Under the pieces are notes generated by a model. The model saw only the letters and a program-made list of their open reading frames with translations, did not search any database and had not been told where the DNA came from. The position numbers and the translations under genes were made by a program. Of a stretch of 40,947 bases of DNA, positions 1-10,081 are shown piece after piece; position 1 is the stretch's first letter; each line of letters opens with the position of its first letter. Source of the stretch: Laspinema palackyanum D2c (lineage in GTDB: Bacteria; Cyanobacteriota; Cyanobacteriia; Cyanobacteriales; Laspinemataceae); NCBI RefSeq assembly GCF_025370875.1, contig NZ_JAMXFD010000039.1, positions 1 to 40,947 on the forward strand. Reading direction: 5' to 3'.

Positions 1-58
1 CTTTTCAAGCCCCAGGCTAAAAATCCCTGAATGTAAAGCTTTCAGCCCTCATTCTTAA

Positions 59-178
59 CTTTTGTCAGTCAACCAGGGTAGAGTTACGAACACCGTAAGC
101 GTTCCTATTTTAAAAATTGAAGGAAATAAAATAGACAACTGGCTTGATTTTGTAGAAGGCTTTCAAGCCGTTCGTTAG
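59..178 (+). pseudogene. C-terminal remnant of a SnoaL/NTF2-like protein
   Basis: An open stretch of 39 codons runs from just after an in-frame TAA (56-58) to TAG (176-178). It reads like the last strand of a SnoaL/limonene-epoxide-hydrolase-like domain: GRV, then VPILKIEGNKIDNW, then LDFVEGF. No start codon with a ribosome site is visible, and the three frames upstream to the window edge look non-coding. I infer a gene remnant, although a frameshifted gene continuing to the left of the window is possible. The family call rests on the pattern of a conserved final beta-hairpin only. Confidence 0.3.
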
Positions 179-217
179 TTTGCCGATGTATTACAGGGTA
201 TATTAAAACTAGAAAAA

Positions 218-787
218 ATGAAAATTTATGAAGTTAAGGCTAAAAAAATTTTACTCTATAATAGAGGCTTGTTTTTGACAAGCTTAATCTTGGTAAATCT
301 GGGGTTTACAGCAATATTAAAAGCCGAAGAACTTTTTTCTGTAAAAATAAACTTCACCGATATTTATGGTCAGTTTGCCGAGCTAATTGTTTCCGATACA
401 GATGTAAATGCTCCGATCCAAGAAGGCAGCTTAATGCAAAAAAGAGATATTCATATTGCGAAAATATTTGAAGTCATGCTTTTGCAATGTGGTGAGAGAA
501 CAACTTCCCCTAGCTTTTCCGTGACTTGGCGATACAAAGCAGATCAAGGTAAGCTGGATTTAGGCGGTTATATTATTTCTTGTCAAACCGTGAATGATGC
601 TAAAGAGATTTATGGTTTAGGCTTACCTGACGCAACATTAATTACCCGAATGAGAGAATCTGGACAATTGCCAGTTAATCAAATTGTCAATATACCCACT
701 CTCAAATTTGATACTTCCACAAAAATTAATCGATGGTTAAGCTTTACCAATCAATTTGAACCTGTATTAAGACCCACAAATAATTAA
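218..787 (+). CDS. hypothetical protein with N-terminal membrane/signal segment
   Basis: This 189-residue protein is not recognised. Residues 1-14 are basic and residues about 15-35 form a hydrophobic segment ending near an Ala-Glu, so it is probably exported or anchored by its N terminus. The rest is polar with two cysteines (about residues 91 and 122) that could pair outside the cytoplasm. The ATG follows an AT-rich leader with no clear Shine-Dalgarno sequence. It lies 41 bases upstream of the next gene on the same strand, so the two may be co-transcribed. The DNA is visibly more AT-rich than the metabolic genes that follow, which suggests accessory origin. Confidence 0.6.
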   Translation: MKIYEVKAKKILLYNRGLFLTSLILVNLGFTAILKAEELFSVKINFTDIYGQFAELIVSDTDVNAPIQEGSLMQKRDIHIAKIFEVMLLQCGERTTSPSFSVTWRYKADQGKLDLGGYIISCQTVNDAKEIYGLGLPDATLITRMRESGQLPVNQIVNIPTLKFDTSTKINRWLSFTNQFEPVLRPTNN

Positions 788-828
788 AAATCAAACCCAT
801 CAATATTTTGGTTAAATATTAGGTTAAA

Positions 829-1656
829 ATGAAAAAAATATTAGAACAATTTTTGACTGCGATTAGTGCTATTTTTGGCGCTTTTGTTTTATTGATTGGA
901 CTGGGGATGACGATTCAAAGCTTTTCAGCAGGCATTATATTCATGGGAATGGGTCTAATATTTATTCCTCAGTTTAATAAATTTATAGCCCATAAAATAA
1001 ACTTAAAGCTAAGTTTTAAAATCAAGATAGGATTGTTTATTAGTGGATTAATTACCGCCAGTTTATTCCTGTCACATCAAACACCAGAGCCTTATAAGAA
1101 TATTAGCTCTACAGGATCTTCTTCACCTAATCCCATCTCATCCAGTCCATCGGAACAGATAGAAGAAAAAGTTATCACGTCCCCAGTGCCTTCTTCTCCG
1201 CAAACAGCAGAAATTCTTCCGAGTTCATCTCCAGAACCACAGGCAGTTACTCCCAGTCAATCTTCTGTAAATGAATCGGAGCGGATTAAATTAATTACTG
1301 AAATGGCCAAAGATTATTCAGATTGTGGAAAGAAAGTTATGGATTCTGAAGATTTTATTGCCCTAAAAAATCAAATTAATCAAAAATTTTATAATCAAGG
1401 TGAATATTTAACCGAGTTTATTGAAGGGGGTGCAGGGATAAGTGATGTCATCGGAGCATCGGAGAGGTTTCTTGAAGGTCTTTCTGCCCAGGAGGTAGAA
1501 GCAGATATAGATCCTTACATTTCTAAAACTACAGCAAAATTTTATTTTTTGCCTTCTAATTATGTCAAATTTATAACTGATTTGGCTGAAACAGATTACC
1601 TACCTAACTATTTAAAGTTAGTTGAAAGATACTGCTTACCTGAAAATGAAAATTAA
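829..1656 (+). CDS. hypothetical membrane protein with Ser/Pro linker
   Basis: This 275-residue protein is of unknown family. Two hydrophobic segments sit near residues 8-45 and a third near 65-85. Residues about 90-148 are a low-complexity Ser/Pro/Glu linker. The C-terminal 125 residues form a soluble domain, probably outside the membrane, with two cysteines, one near the start of the domain and one near its end. The architecture (membrane anchor, flexible linker, folded domain) is seen in many cyanobacterial envelope proteins of unknown role. The start ATG is preceded by AGGTTAAA, a weak ribosome site. It probably forms a pair with the exported protein 41 bases upstream and shares its AT-rich composition. 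Confidence 0.6.
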   Translation: MKKILEQFLTAISAIFGAFVLLIGLGMTIQSFSAGIIFMGMGLIFIPQFNKFIAHKINLKLSFKIKIGLFISGLITASLFLSHQTPEPYKNISSTGSSSPNPISSSPSEQIEEKVITSPVPSSPQTAEILPSSSPEPQAVTPSQSSVNESERIKLITEMAKDYSDCGKKVMDSEDFIALKNQINQKFYNQGEYLTEFIEGGAGISDVIGASERFLEGLSAQEVEADIDPYISKTTAKFYFLPSNYVKFITDLAETDYLPNYLKLVERYCLPENEN

Positions 1657-1706
1657 ATCTCATCGGATTGCTGCTGTTGATTCCCAAGCTAGGTCAACCA
1701 AAAAAT

Positions 1707-1958
1707 TCAGGGAGTAAATTCTAGTTCAGTTTTCCATGATTGCAGCTTGAGGTGACTTTTTTGCGGTCCTAGTTTTGGGGGACGTGAAGCAACATAAGCC
1801 AGACGATCGCGATTTTATTGGGCAATTTGCAACCCAGTTTGGTACTGGACTTCAACTTCTTTTTTGTGAGCCTCAATATAAGATAAATCTGCTTGAAGTT
1901 GTGCTTCAGTTAAAGGTAGCCAATGCCGAATTAGCTTGCTCGGCCATCCGGGAGCATC
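1707..1958 (-). pseudogene. decayed DUF433-like antitoxin-family gene with in-frame stop
   Basis: Read on the minus strand, 84 codons stay in one frame from 1958 to a TGA at 1707-1709, broken by a single TAA at codon 48. The product reads GWPSKLIRHWLPLTEAQLQA, then a YIEAH-EVE-YQ segment; after the stop come NRDRLAYVASRPPK and KLQSWK. This resembles the C-terminal part of cyanobacterial DUF433-type proteins (LTEAQ, YIEAH, ENR, PPKPG, KLQAWK). There, a Glu codon (GAA) would be expected at the stop, so one G-to-T change could explain it. The 5' part is missing: the frame runs into the inverted-repeat element at 1950-2035. DUF433 proteins are often antitoxin-like partners of PIN-type toxins; that role is inference, and no partner is visible. 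Confidence 0.5.
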
Positions 1959-2035
1959 TCAATTTAGAACAGTTCACCCCCCTCCCCTTAACAAGGGGTG
2001 GGGTCAGGTCTTCGTGCCTTTCAGGAGATGCTCCC
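1950..2035. repeat. 86-bp nested inverted-repeat element
   Basis: Perfect 11-bp terminal inverted repeats (GGGAGCATCTC at 1950-1960 and its complement at 2025-2035) enclose an inner hairpin. The inner hairpin has CCCCTCCCCTT at 1979-1989 paired with AAGGGGTGGGG at 1993-2003, with one mismatch. The first 16 bases of the element recur exactly at 5101-5116, so it belongs to a dispersed family. It sits directly behind the metX stop and at the broken end of the DUF433-like remnant. It could act as the metX terminator, or be a small non-autonomous mobile element. Confidence 0.55.
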
Positions 2036-2041
2036 CTGTAG

Positions 2042-3151
2042 CTAATTATCCACGCGCCAAATCCGGGACAGATGAGAGCGATCGCGATTGGCGGCATTCC
2101 AGTCCAGGGACTGGCGGAAATTCACCACCATTGCGTTCAAATCTTCCATATCAATTAAAAACGCATCGTGCCCGTGGGGAGAGTTCAACCACCCTAGTTG
2201 AGCATTCGGAATCAACTGAGCTAACTTCTCCTGTTCTACCGGAGGATAAAGTACATCAGAGTCGATCGCCACCACCAGAGTTGGTTGTTGGATACTCGCC
2301 AACACCGAATTATAATCCCCGATTCCGCGAGAGACATCGTGACTATCCATTGCGTAAGTCAGGGTGATGTAACTATTGGCATCAAAGCGATTTACCAGTT
2401 TTTGGCCTTGATGGTGGAGATAGTTGACGATTTCCCAATTGCCATCGGCACTTTTGTTGCGCCCGAATTTTTGCTCTAAACTGGCCCAACTGCGATAAGA
2501 ACACATTGCCATCATCCGCGCCGCGGACAATCCGGCAGCAGGGGGTTGTTCAATGGTGTAATAGCCACCGCGCCAGTAGGGGTCGGCATAAATGGCTTGG
2601 CGCTGGGCTTCGCTGAGTCCAATACACCAGGAGGAATGTCTTCCCGAGGCGGCAAAGGTGGCGATCGCCTCCACTTTTTCCGGATACATCACCCCCCATT
2701 CCAGGACCTGCATCCCGCCTAATGACCCCCCGATCGCCAGCTTCACTTTGGCGACTTCCAACTCATCCAGCAAGGCTGCCTGGACTCGCACCATATCCCG
2801 AATCGTAATCCGAGGGAAATCCGGACCATAGGGACATCCGGTTTCTGGATTGACCGAGGTGGGGCCAGTAGTGCCGTAACAACTGCCCAAGACATTGCTG
2901 CAAATAATAAAATCTTTTTCCGTATCCAGGGCTTTTCCGGGGCCAAATAAAGGGTCCCACCACTGATCCGCATCTGCCCATCCGGTTAAGGCATGGCAGA
3001 TGACCACGGCATTATCTCGTTCTGGATTGAGCTTTCCCCAGGTTCGATAGGCGACTTGAACCCCGATCAAAACCTGTCCAGATTCTAGGATAACGGGTTG
3101 TGTAAGCTCACAAAACTGGGTTTCCGGGGAAATATATCGGGTGTCATTCAT
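2042..3151 (-). CDS. metX: homoserine O-acetyltransferase
   Basis: MetX transfers an acetyl group from acetyl-CoA to L-homoserine, giving O-acetylhomoserine for methionine synthesis in the cytoplasm. The 369-residue alpha/beta-hydrolase has the usual length and features: the family block at residues 53-56 (HALT), the nucleophile elbow GGSLGGMQ with Ser143, an Asp in DSDVLYPP near residue 300 and the catalytic His in SPHGHD near 328. Its product is the substrate of the metY enzyme encoded upstream on the same strand, so the two form a pathway pair. They are separated by about 370 bases containing strong hairpins, so they may be transcribed separately. A succinyl-specific enzyme cannot be excluded from motifs alone. 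Confidence 0.93.
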   Translation of the reverse strand: MNDTRYISPETQFCELTQPVILESGQVLIGVQVAYRTWGKLNPERDNAVVICHALTGWADADQWWDPLFGPGKALDTEKDFIICSNVLGSCYGTTGPTSVNPETGCPYGPDFPRITIRDMVRVQAALLDELEVAKVKLAIGGSLGGMQVLEWGVMYPEKVEAIATFAASGRHSSWCIGLSEAQRQAIYADPYWRGGYYTIEQPPAAGLSAARMMAMCSYRSWASLEQKFGRNKSADGNWEIVNYLHHQGQKLVNRFDANSYITLTYAMDSHDVSRGIGDYNSVLASIQQPTLVVAIDSDVLYPPVEQEKLAQLIPNAQLGWLNSPHGHDAFLIDMEDLNAMVVNFRQSLDWNAANRDRSHLSRIWRVDN

Positions 3152-3520
3152 AATGTTTCATCTGTTGGCGATCGCATCGTAAGTCCTTAACAATCGGCTA
3201 AGAAACGCTCGTAGCGTCTGATAACCGTTAGCGGTGGGCATTCGCTGACGGCTTGTTGCTACGTTGTACCCCTCGCCGGTCACCGAGTCCCCTTAATTTT
3301 TATTGTTTCTATTGTAATCCAATCTCGTTCTAGCTTCTGTTTTTTAGGTCACGGATTGATTATCCGGTGAGGATTAGTCGGCCAACAGCACCAGGACCAA
3401 GGCCTAGTGCCCTGAATGAAGTTCCCAGGGTTAGAGGTGCTTTCACAGAGGCGATCGCCTCTGTGACGCAGCATCCTGGGATTAAACGAGTCACCTGTCA
3501 CCCAGGGACTGGGTTAATTC
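3152..3520. other. structured gap between metY and metX
   Basis: No gene is seen in these 369 bases. Reading with metX (minus strand), a nested structure lies 54-112 bases ahead of its ATG: CGTAGC/GCTACG (3258-3263 with 3210-3215) encloses CCGTCAGCG/CGCTAACGG (3243-3251 with 3225-3233). Nearer metY lies a long HIP1-centred palindrome, listed separately. The leader structure does not match a SAM riboswitch that I recognise and could be a dispersed cyanobacterial repeat. Confidence 0.5.
3424..3480. repeat. HIP1-centred 24-bp perfect palindrome with outer stem
   Basis: Bases 3443-3466 form a perfect palindrome: TCACAGAG, then GCGATCGC at the centre, then CTCTGTGA. It is flanked by CCCAGG (3424-3429) and CCTGGG (3475-3480), which extend the pairing with interruptions. 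It lies about 40 bases behind the metY stop. As RNA it could end the metY message, but no T-run follows. Confidence 0.6.
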
Positions 3521-5341
<1,821 letters not shown>

Positions 5342-5557
5342 TTACCGGACGATGGAGAGTTCATCTACCACTTGCACCCGTCCCCGGCAAAGAGAACGGA
5401 GGAGGCGATCGAGACTGAAGCGGTCCTCTTCGCTGAGGGATTCATCTAAAATCGCGGCCATCAGTCCATAGCGATCGGCTTTGGTGATGCAGTGGGTATC
5501 TTGGACCGTGGCAAGTAATTCAGGAATGGCACCGGGGAGCAAGTTGAGTGAATACAT
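5342..5557 (-). CDS. small conserved hypothetical protein
   Basis: This is a 71-residue soluble protein with a compact alpha-helical look: residues 1-20 hydrophobic and helical, then an acidic helix with ESLSEEDRFSLDRLLRSL, ending in a basic RGRVQVVDEL tail. I believe similar short proteins are common in cyanobacteria, but I cannot name a function. Codon use is like that of the neighbours. It is transcribed divergently from ndhD, 319 bases away. The ATG at 5557 is the only reasonable start. Confidence 0.6.
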   Translation of the reverse strand: MYSLNLLPGAIPELLATVQDTHCITKADRYGLMAAILDESLSEEDRFSLDRLLRSLCRGRVQVVDELSIVR

Positions 5558-5876
5558 CAGGGTAGTTTTGAACTCGACATCTTTATAATCCCGTATTTTC
5601 TCGTAATTGTCCGTGATTCTACCGAAACCTCCTGCGTGATTCTAACCAGGTTTTGATGTGATCTAACCGGAGTAGTCGTGGTGATGGCGATCGCCCAGAA
5701 GAAATCCCGGGAATTCCAGGGACCTTAATCCCCCAAAAGGGACTTAACTGTTCACCATGATAAGCATTTATGCTGGCTTATCAATCATATTGATGATTTT
5801 TACTTAACATCCCTTTTCAAAACTTTATATAGCTTAATAAACTAAAAGAGTAGGCAGTAAGTATTTATTACCATCT
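5558..5876. other. divergent intergenic region upstream of ndhD
   Basis: There is no gene. A perfect 8-bp hairpin, TGATAAGC/GCTTATCA (5758-5765 with 5776-5783), lies about 95 bases ahead of the ndhD ATG and could be an operator or a leader hairpin. Downstream of it the sequence is AT-rich, as expected for a promoter. No strong ribosome site precedes ndhD. Confidence 0.35.
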
Positions 5877-7505
5877 ATGTTAACCATAGACTTTCCCTGG
5901 CTAACCACTATAATTCTTTTCCCGCTCCTAGCGGCCCTAGTCATCCCGGCACTCCCCGATCAAGAGGGTAAAACCATCCGCCTCTATACCCTAGGCGTCG
6001 GCTTAATCGAACTCGCCCTCACCCTAGTCGCCTTTGGGCAGAACTACGACCTCAACAACCCCGAATTGCAACTCGTCGAAAGCTACCCCTGGATCCCCCA
6101 ACTGGGTCTCAACTGGACCCTAGCCGTTGACGGCATTTCCATGCCCCTGATTGTCTTAACCGCCTTAGTCACCACCCTCGCCATTGCCGCAGGATGGAAC
6201 GTCACCAAAAAGCCCCGGTTATTTTACGCCCTGATGTTGGTCTTGTACAGCGCCCAAATCGGCGTCTTTGCCGCTGGGGATATGCTGCTATTCTTCCTGA
6301 TGTGGGAAATCGAACTCGTGCCGGTTTACCTACTGATTTCGATATGGGGTGGCGAAAAACGCCTCTACGCCGCGACTAAATTCATTTTATATACTGCATT
6401 AGCTTCTATCTTTATTTTGGTCGCTGCCTTAGCAATGGCATTCTATGGCGATACCATCACCTTTAATATGGCCGAACTGAGTGCCAAACATTATCCCATT
6501 GCCTTAGAATTGCTGCTTTATGCCGGGTTGTTCATCGCCTTTGGCGTCAAACTGCCCATCTTCCCCCTCCATACCTGGCTCCCGGACGCTCACGGAGAAG
6601 CCTCCGCCCCAGTTTCCATGATTTTGGCCGGGGTCTTGCTGAAAATGGGCGGCTATGCCTTAATCCGCATGAACCTGGAAATGCTTCCTAACGCCCATCT
6701 CTACTTTGCCCCCGTTCTAGCAATCTTGGGGGTCGTGAATATTGTCTATGGTGCATTGAGTGCCTTTGGGCAAGATCACCTCAAACGGCGTTTAGCCTAT
6801 TCTTCGATTTCCCACATGGGATTTGTCCTGATTGGGATTGCGTCCTTAACGGAACTGGGAATCAGCGGTGCCTTGTTGCAAATGCTGTCCCACGGATTGA
6901 TTGCCGCCGCTTTATTCTTCCTGGCTGGGGTCACCTACGAGCGGACTCATACCCTGGCAATGGAAAAAATGGGCGGTTTGGCGAAGTTGATGCCCAAAGT
7001 ATTTGCTCTGTTTACTGCCGGTGCAATGGCATCCTTGGCCCTACCTGGGATGAGCGGATTTGTCAGTGAATTGACCGTGTTTTTAGGACTTTCCACCAGT
7101 TACGCCTACAGCACCCCGTTTAAAGTGGTGGTGATTGGGTTAGCGGCGGTGGGTTTAATTGTCACGCCGATTTATTTGCTGTCCATGCTGCGCCAGGTGT
7201 TCTATGGCAAAGTTGAGCCGATCGCGAATGTCGAGGCGTGGGAGTTCCTGGATGCGAAACCTCGGGAGATTGCGATCGCCGCTTGTCTGTTGTTGCCGAT
7301 TATCGGAATTGGGTTATACCCGAAAGCGGCCACTCAAACCTACGATGTGAAAACCACCGAAGTTGCCGCCGAGGTTCGCAATGCCCTGCCTATCTTTGCT
7401 CAACAGCAAGATCGGTTGTTCTCCGGTGGGTTTTTCGCTCCCAGTATCCCCCGTGTCGATGCTCAAGTTTTATTTAGCATTACGGATATCGGTAAGGGGG
7501 CTTAA
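5877..7505 (+). CDS. ndhD: NAD(P)H-quinone oxidoreductase subunit 4 (NdhD)
   Basis: NdhD is a proton-pumping, antiporter-like membrane subunit of the thylakoid NDH-1 complex, which takes part in respiration, cyclic electron flow around photosystem I and, with some isoforms, CO2 uptake. The 542-residue protein has about 14 hydrophobic segments. It also has the hallmark [13 protein letters not shown] near residue 143 (a conserved Glu of the channel), [18 protein letters not shown] near 224 and the SSISHMGFV loop near 311. Cyanobacteria have several ndhD paralogues paired with ndhF forms; no ndhF is present here, so the isoform is open. The N terminus ([15 protein letters not shown]) matches the usual start. 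Confidence 0.95.
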   Translation: MLTIDFPWLTTIILFPLLAALVIPALPDQEGKTIRLYTLGVGLIELALTLVAFGQNYDLNNPELQLVESYPWIPQLGLNWTLAVDGISMPLIVLTALVTTLAIAAGWNVTKKPRLFYALMLVLYSAQIGVFAAGDMLLFFLMWEIELVPVYLLISIWGGEKRLYAATKFILYTALASIFILVAALAMAFYGDTITFNMAELSAKHYPIALELLLYAGLFIAFGVKLPIFPLHTWLPDAHGEASAPVSMILAGVLLKMGGYALIRMNLEMLPNAHLYFAPVLAILGVVNIVYGALSAFGQDHLKRRLAYSSISHMGFVLIGIASLTELGISGALLQMLSHGLIAAALFFLAGVTYERTHTLAMEKMGGLAKLMPKVFALFTAGAMASLALPGMSGFVSELTVFLGLSTSYAYSTPFKVVVIGLAAVGLIVTPIYLLSMLRQVFYGKVEPIANVEAWEFLDAKPREIAIAACLLLPIIGIGLYPKAATQTYDVKTTEVAAEVRNALPIFAQQQDRLFSGGFFAPSIPRVDAQVLFSITDIGKGA

Positions 7506-7601
7506 GGGGTTCTAGGGCATGGCAATTCATGCCTCTAGGTAACCGCAGGCGATCGCATCTGACGATTATTCTGGGGTTCACCCCTGTTCATAATTGACCA
7601 G

Positions 7602-7648
7602 AAATCCGGTACTCGTAGGGTTTTCCAGCCCTAAGAGTACCGGATTTT
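7602..7648 (+). terminator. ndhD terminator hairpin
   Basis: A 13-bp perfect stem (AAATCCGGTACTC at 7602-7614 with 7635-7647) carries a further TAGGG/CCCTA stem inside, followed by TTTT. It lies about 100 bases behind ndhD and is by far the strongest hairpin there. Its symmetry means that it could also work on the other strand. Confidence 0.7.
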
Positions 7649-7752
7649 GTATGCTACCCCCGGGGAGGGGCAAGGCGATCGGTACCCTGCTATATATTGG
7701 ATAAAAAACTCGGGTTGTCTGGCTTGTAGAACATCGGTATAGTCGGAAAGGC

Positions 7753-7785
7753 AAGGGACAAGGGACAAGGGACAAGAGGGACAAA
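7753..7785. repeat. short tandem heptamer repeat (STRR type)
   Basis: The heptamer AAGGGAC is repeated three times in register (7753-7773) and followed by a slipped copy, AAGAGGGACAAAA. Short tandemly repeated heptanucleotides of this kind are a known feature of filamentous cyanobacterial genomes. Confidence 0.6.
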
Positions 7786-8584
7786 ATGCCCAGTTTTTGG
7801 CACATAGTGGGTGCAGAACCGGCAGAACAGCGCGGAGTCGGGTCCCCATAGCCGAGGAATTGGGAGGTATGGATTAGATACACCTGAGTAGAAACCGGGT
7901 TTTTGGCCTGAATGAGTGGCTTATTCTTAAAGATTGTGTAAAGAGAAGGGGGTAGTGATCCCAAAGCCGGGGTTAAATTTAGCCCGCCTACGAGGAGTGG
8001 GTTAGAGGAGATTGTACCCTTCTAGGCGGTTGGATTTCGCATCCAGCCTGGTTAATCGAGGAGTGTGGGAACGAATGTAGCGCTTTTCTCAAGATTGGGA
8101 TGAATCACATCGGAGAATTTTCCTTCTGAAGTATAGATGACAGGGGGAGAGGTTTATGCTATTCGTGGGCTAAATTGTCCGTAAATCTTCATTTTTAACG
8201 CGGCAATTGGCTATTGGAAGTTTTTTTTAGAAAGAATCACCTCAAAACTTCATCCCAATGGCAGATGAGAGCTTTGCAACGGATCGATGAAAATTATAGG
8301 GAAGCGATAGAGAACTTCGAGCGTCGAAAGCGGCCCTGAAATGGACTGGCTAGTGTGAGGCCAAATCCGAAACAGAACGCTTAGAGATGCGGAGATTTTT
8401 TATCGGGTCGAACTTTAGTAGAATGGCTTGACTCCGAAAGGGAGTGGGATCGCCTGACCCACTAACCCCTGAAGTATCGGAAGACCTGCCTCATTTACCA
8501 CAGTGCGATCGCACTGATTTTCTGGGTCTGAGTTGAGCAACAGACCCCCGTGAGTATCGCTGCTGATAGGAAGAGGATAAATTT

Positions 8585-10081
8585 ATGAATGATGCTGTAA
8601 AAATCTTTTCTCATTATAATACCAAGTCAGGCTCTGTGTCTAGAAAAAGCCGGTGGCCTATTTACTTATTTTTAGGAATTACAACCAATCTATTGGTTTG
8701 GGGATTGGCGATCGCCTACATCACCCTCAAAGCCCCAAGCTATACTACCAAATGGTCAGTCACCCTGCCCGGTACAGGTTCTACAAGCCGAGTAGACTTA
8801 CCCGGCATTGGGATCGCCTCTTCCCAAACCGACTCTCCCTACCGATACGATTCCCACCACGACCCTCGGGAAAATTACAAATATATCGCGGGAAGCGATG
8901 AGGTTAGAACCCGTGCAGCCGAACTGCTCAATCTCGACCTGAAAGCCTTCAATGAACCCAAAATCGAGATTATCGGCAACTCCACGCTCATGGAGTTTGA
9001 AATGGTCGGCGATACTCCCCAACTGGCTCAACAAAAGGCAACCGCCCTCCACCAAGCCTTCCTCCTTCAGTTAGAGGCACTTAGACAAGAAGAAATTACC
9101 GATCATGACCGCAACTTACAACTGTTGCTCAGTCAGTCTCAGCAAAACTTAGAAAAGGCCCAGGCTCGCTTATCCGAGTATCAAGTGACCTCTAGCATCA
9201 TGTCTTCCGAGCAATTGGTTGACCTCTCAAAAACCATTGAAGCATTACGGAAGCAAAAAGCCGAAGTGGATGCCATGAATCGGCAAAGTAACGCCCGAAT
9301 GGTCCAAATTGCTCAAAACTTAGACCTCACCCCGGCAGAAGCAAACGAAGCCTTTGCCTTACAATCGGATGGGTTATTTCAAGACTATCTGCTGAAATAC
9401 CAAACCACCCGAAGTGAGATCATCGCCTTGACCTCGGTTTATACTCCGCGCCATCCCGTCGTTCTGGCAAAACAACAAGAACTGGATGAAGCCCGTGCCG
9501 GATTAGCCGAACGGAGTCAGCAAATTGTGGGGCGACCCATTGACCCGGAAATCTGGGAAGAAACCAACTTAAGAAATGGCGACAATGCTTCTAAGCGAGA
9601 AGTCTTATTTCAAGAGTTGATTACATTTCAGACAGAAAACGTTGGCTTAGAAGCACAATCGCAAGAGTTAGGGAGGCAGATTACCACCTTAGAAAATCGT
9701 TTAAAAACTTTATCAGTCCAGGGATCAGAACTGGAAAATTTACGGAGGGACGTTCAAATCGCCGAAGCGGTATTTTCCTCAACTTTAACCCAGATGGACA
9801 TGAGTAAGTCTAACATTTTTGCCAGCTATCCGCGCATTCAAATGTTGACGCCACCGGCCTTGCCACAAGAACCCAGTTCTCCGAAAAAAGTCTTAGCCAT
9901 ACTGGGTGCAGGGATGAGTTCAGTCTTTTTTACCGCTGGATTTCTCCTGTTGTGGATGCGGGATGTCAAAAATCAACGGAGGAAGCAAAGTGCAATAATA
10001 GTCGAGCCTAAACCCCAACCGATTCCGGTTAACTCGGCGTACCCTCAGCAAAATTCATCAACCGCAGTGTCTAAGCGATGA
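8585..10081 (+). CDS. Wzz/GNVR-type polysaccharide chain-length regulator
   Basis: This inner-membrane polysaccharide co-polymerase is expected to set chain length and help export of the exopolysaccharide. The 498-residue protein has a first membrane helix near residues 26-48, a large periplasmic part rich in coiled coil (about 160-230 and 340-400), and a second membrane helix near 435-455. A short cytoplasmic tail without Walker motifs follows, so it is not a Wzc-type kinase. The periplasmic segment before the second helix has the pattern of GNVR domains (LENLRRDVQIAEAVFSSTL). It opens the operon with a strong ribosome site (GAAGAGGA). Its stop overlaps the start of the next gene (ATGA), which suggests translational coupling. 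Confidence 0.8.
   Translation: MNDAVKIFSHYNTKSGSVSRKSRWPIYLFLGITTNLLVWGLAIAYITLKAPSYTTKWSVTLPGTGSTSRVDLPGIGIASSQTDSPYRYDSHHDPRENYKYIAGSDEVRTRAAELLNLDLKAFNEPKIEIIGNSTLMEFEMVGDTPQLAQQKATALHQAFLLQLEALRQEEITDHDRNLQLLLSQSQQNLEKAQARLSEYQVTSSIMSSEQLVDLSKTIEALRKQKAEVDAMNRQSNARMVQIAQNLDLTPAEANEAFALQSDGLFQDYLLKYQTTRSEIIALTSVYTPRHPVVLAKQQELDEARAGLAERSQQIVGRPIDPEIWEETNLRNGDNASKREVLFQELITFQTENVGLEAQSQELGRQITTLENRLKTLSVQGSELENLRRDVQIAEAVFSSTLTQMDMSKSNIFASYPRIQMLTPPALPQEPSSPKKVLAILGAGMSSVFFTAGFLLLWMRDVKNQRRKQSAIIVEPKPQPIPVNSAYPQQNSSTAVSKR

Larger units (their letters stand above)
7506..8584. other. 1.1-kb gene-free leader of the exopolysaccharide locus
   Basis: I see no convincing gene. The open frames on the minus strand here are low-complexity and overlap the heptamer repeat and the ndhD terminator. 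The stretch nearest the next gene ends with GAAGAGGATAAATTT before the ATG, a good ribosome site. The long AT/GC-mixed leader may carry promoters or an untranslated leader for the polysaccharide genes. Confidence 0.4.

Noticed and set aside
1775-2367. Plus-strand frames of 88 and 143 residues over the DUF433-like remnant and the metX 3' end
   Set aside because: They are antisense to better-supported coding sequence and contain the inverted-repeat element.
3152-3263. SAM or SAH riboswitch ahead of metX
   Set aside because: The stems do not match the conserved cores of these riboswitches as I know them.
7578-7964. 128-residue and 72-residue minus-strand frames behind ndhD
   Set aside because: They run through the ndhD terminator and the heptamer repeat, have no ribosome site and read as Pro/Ser-rich low-complexity sequence.
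8170-8190. TCCGTAAA upstream of the polysaccharide locus as another copy of the chemoreceptor/sigma motif
   Set aside because: Only one half-site of eight bases, with no TACGGAA partner; expected by chance.
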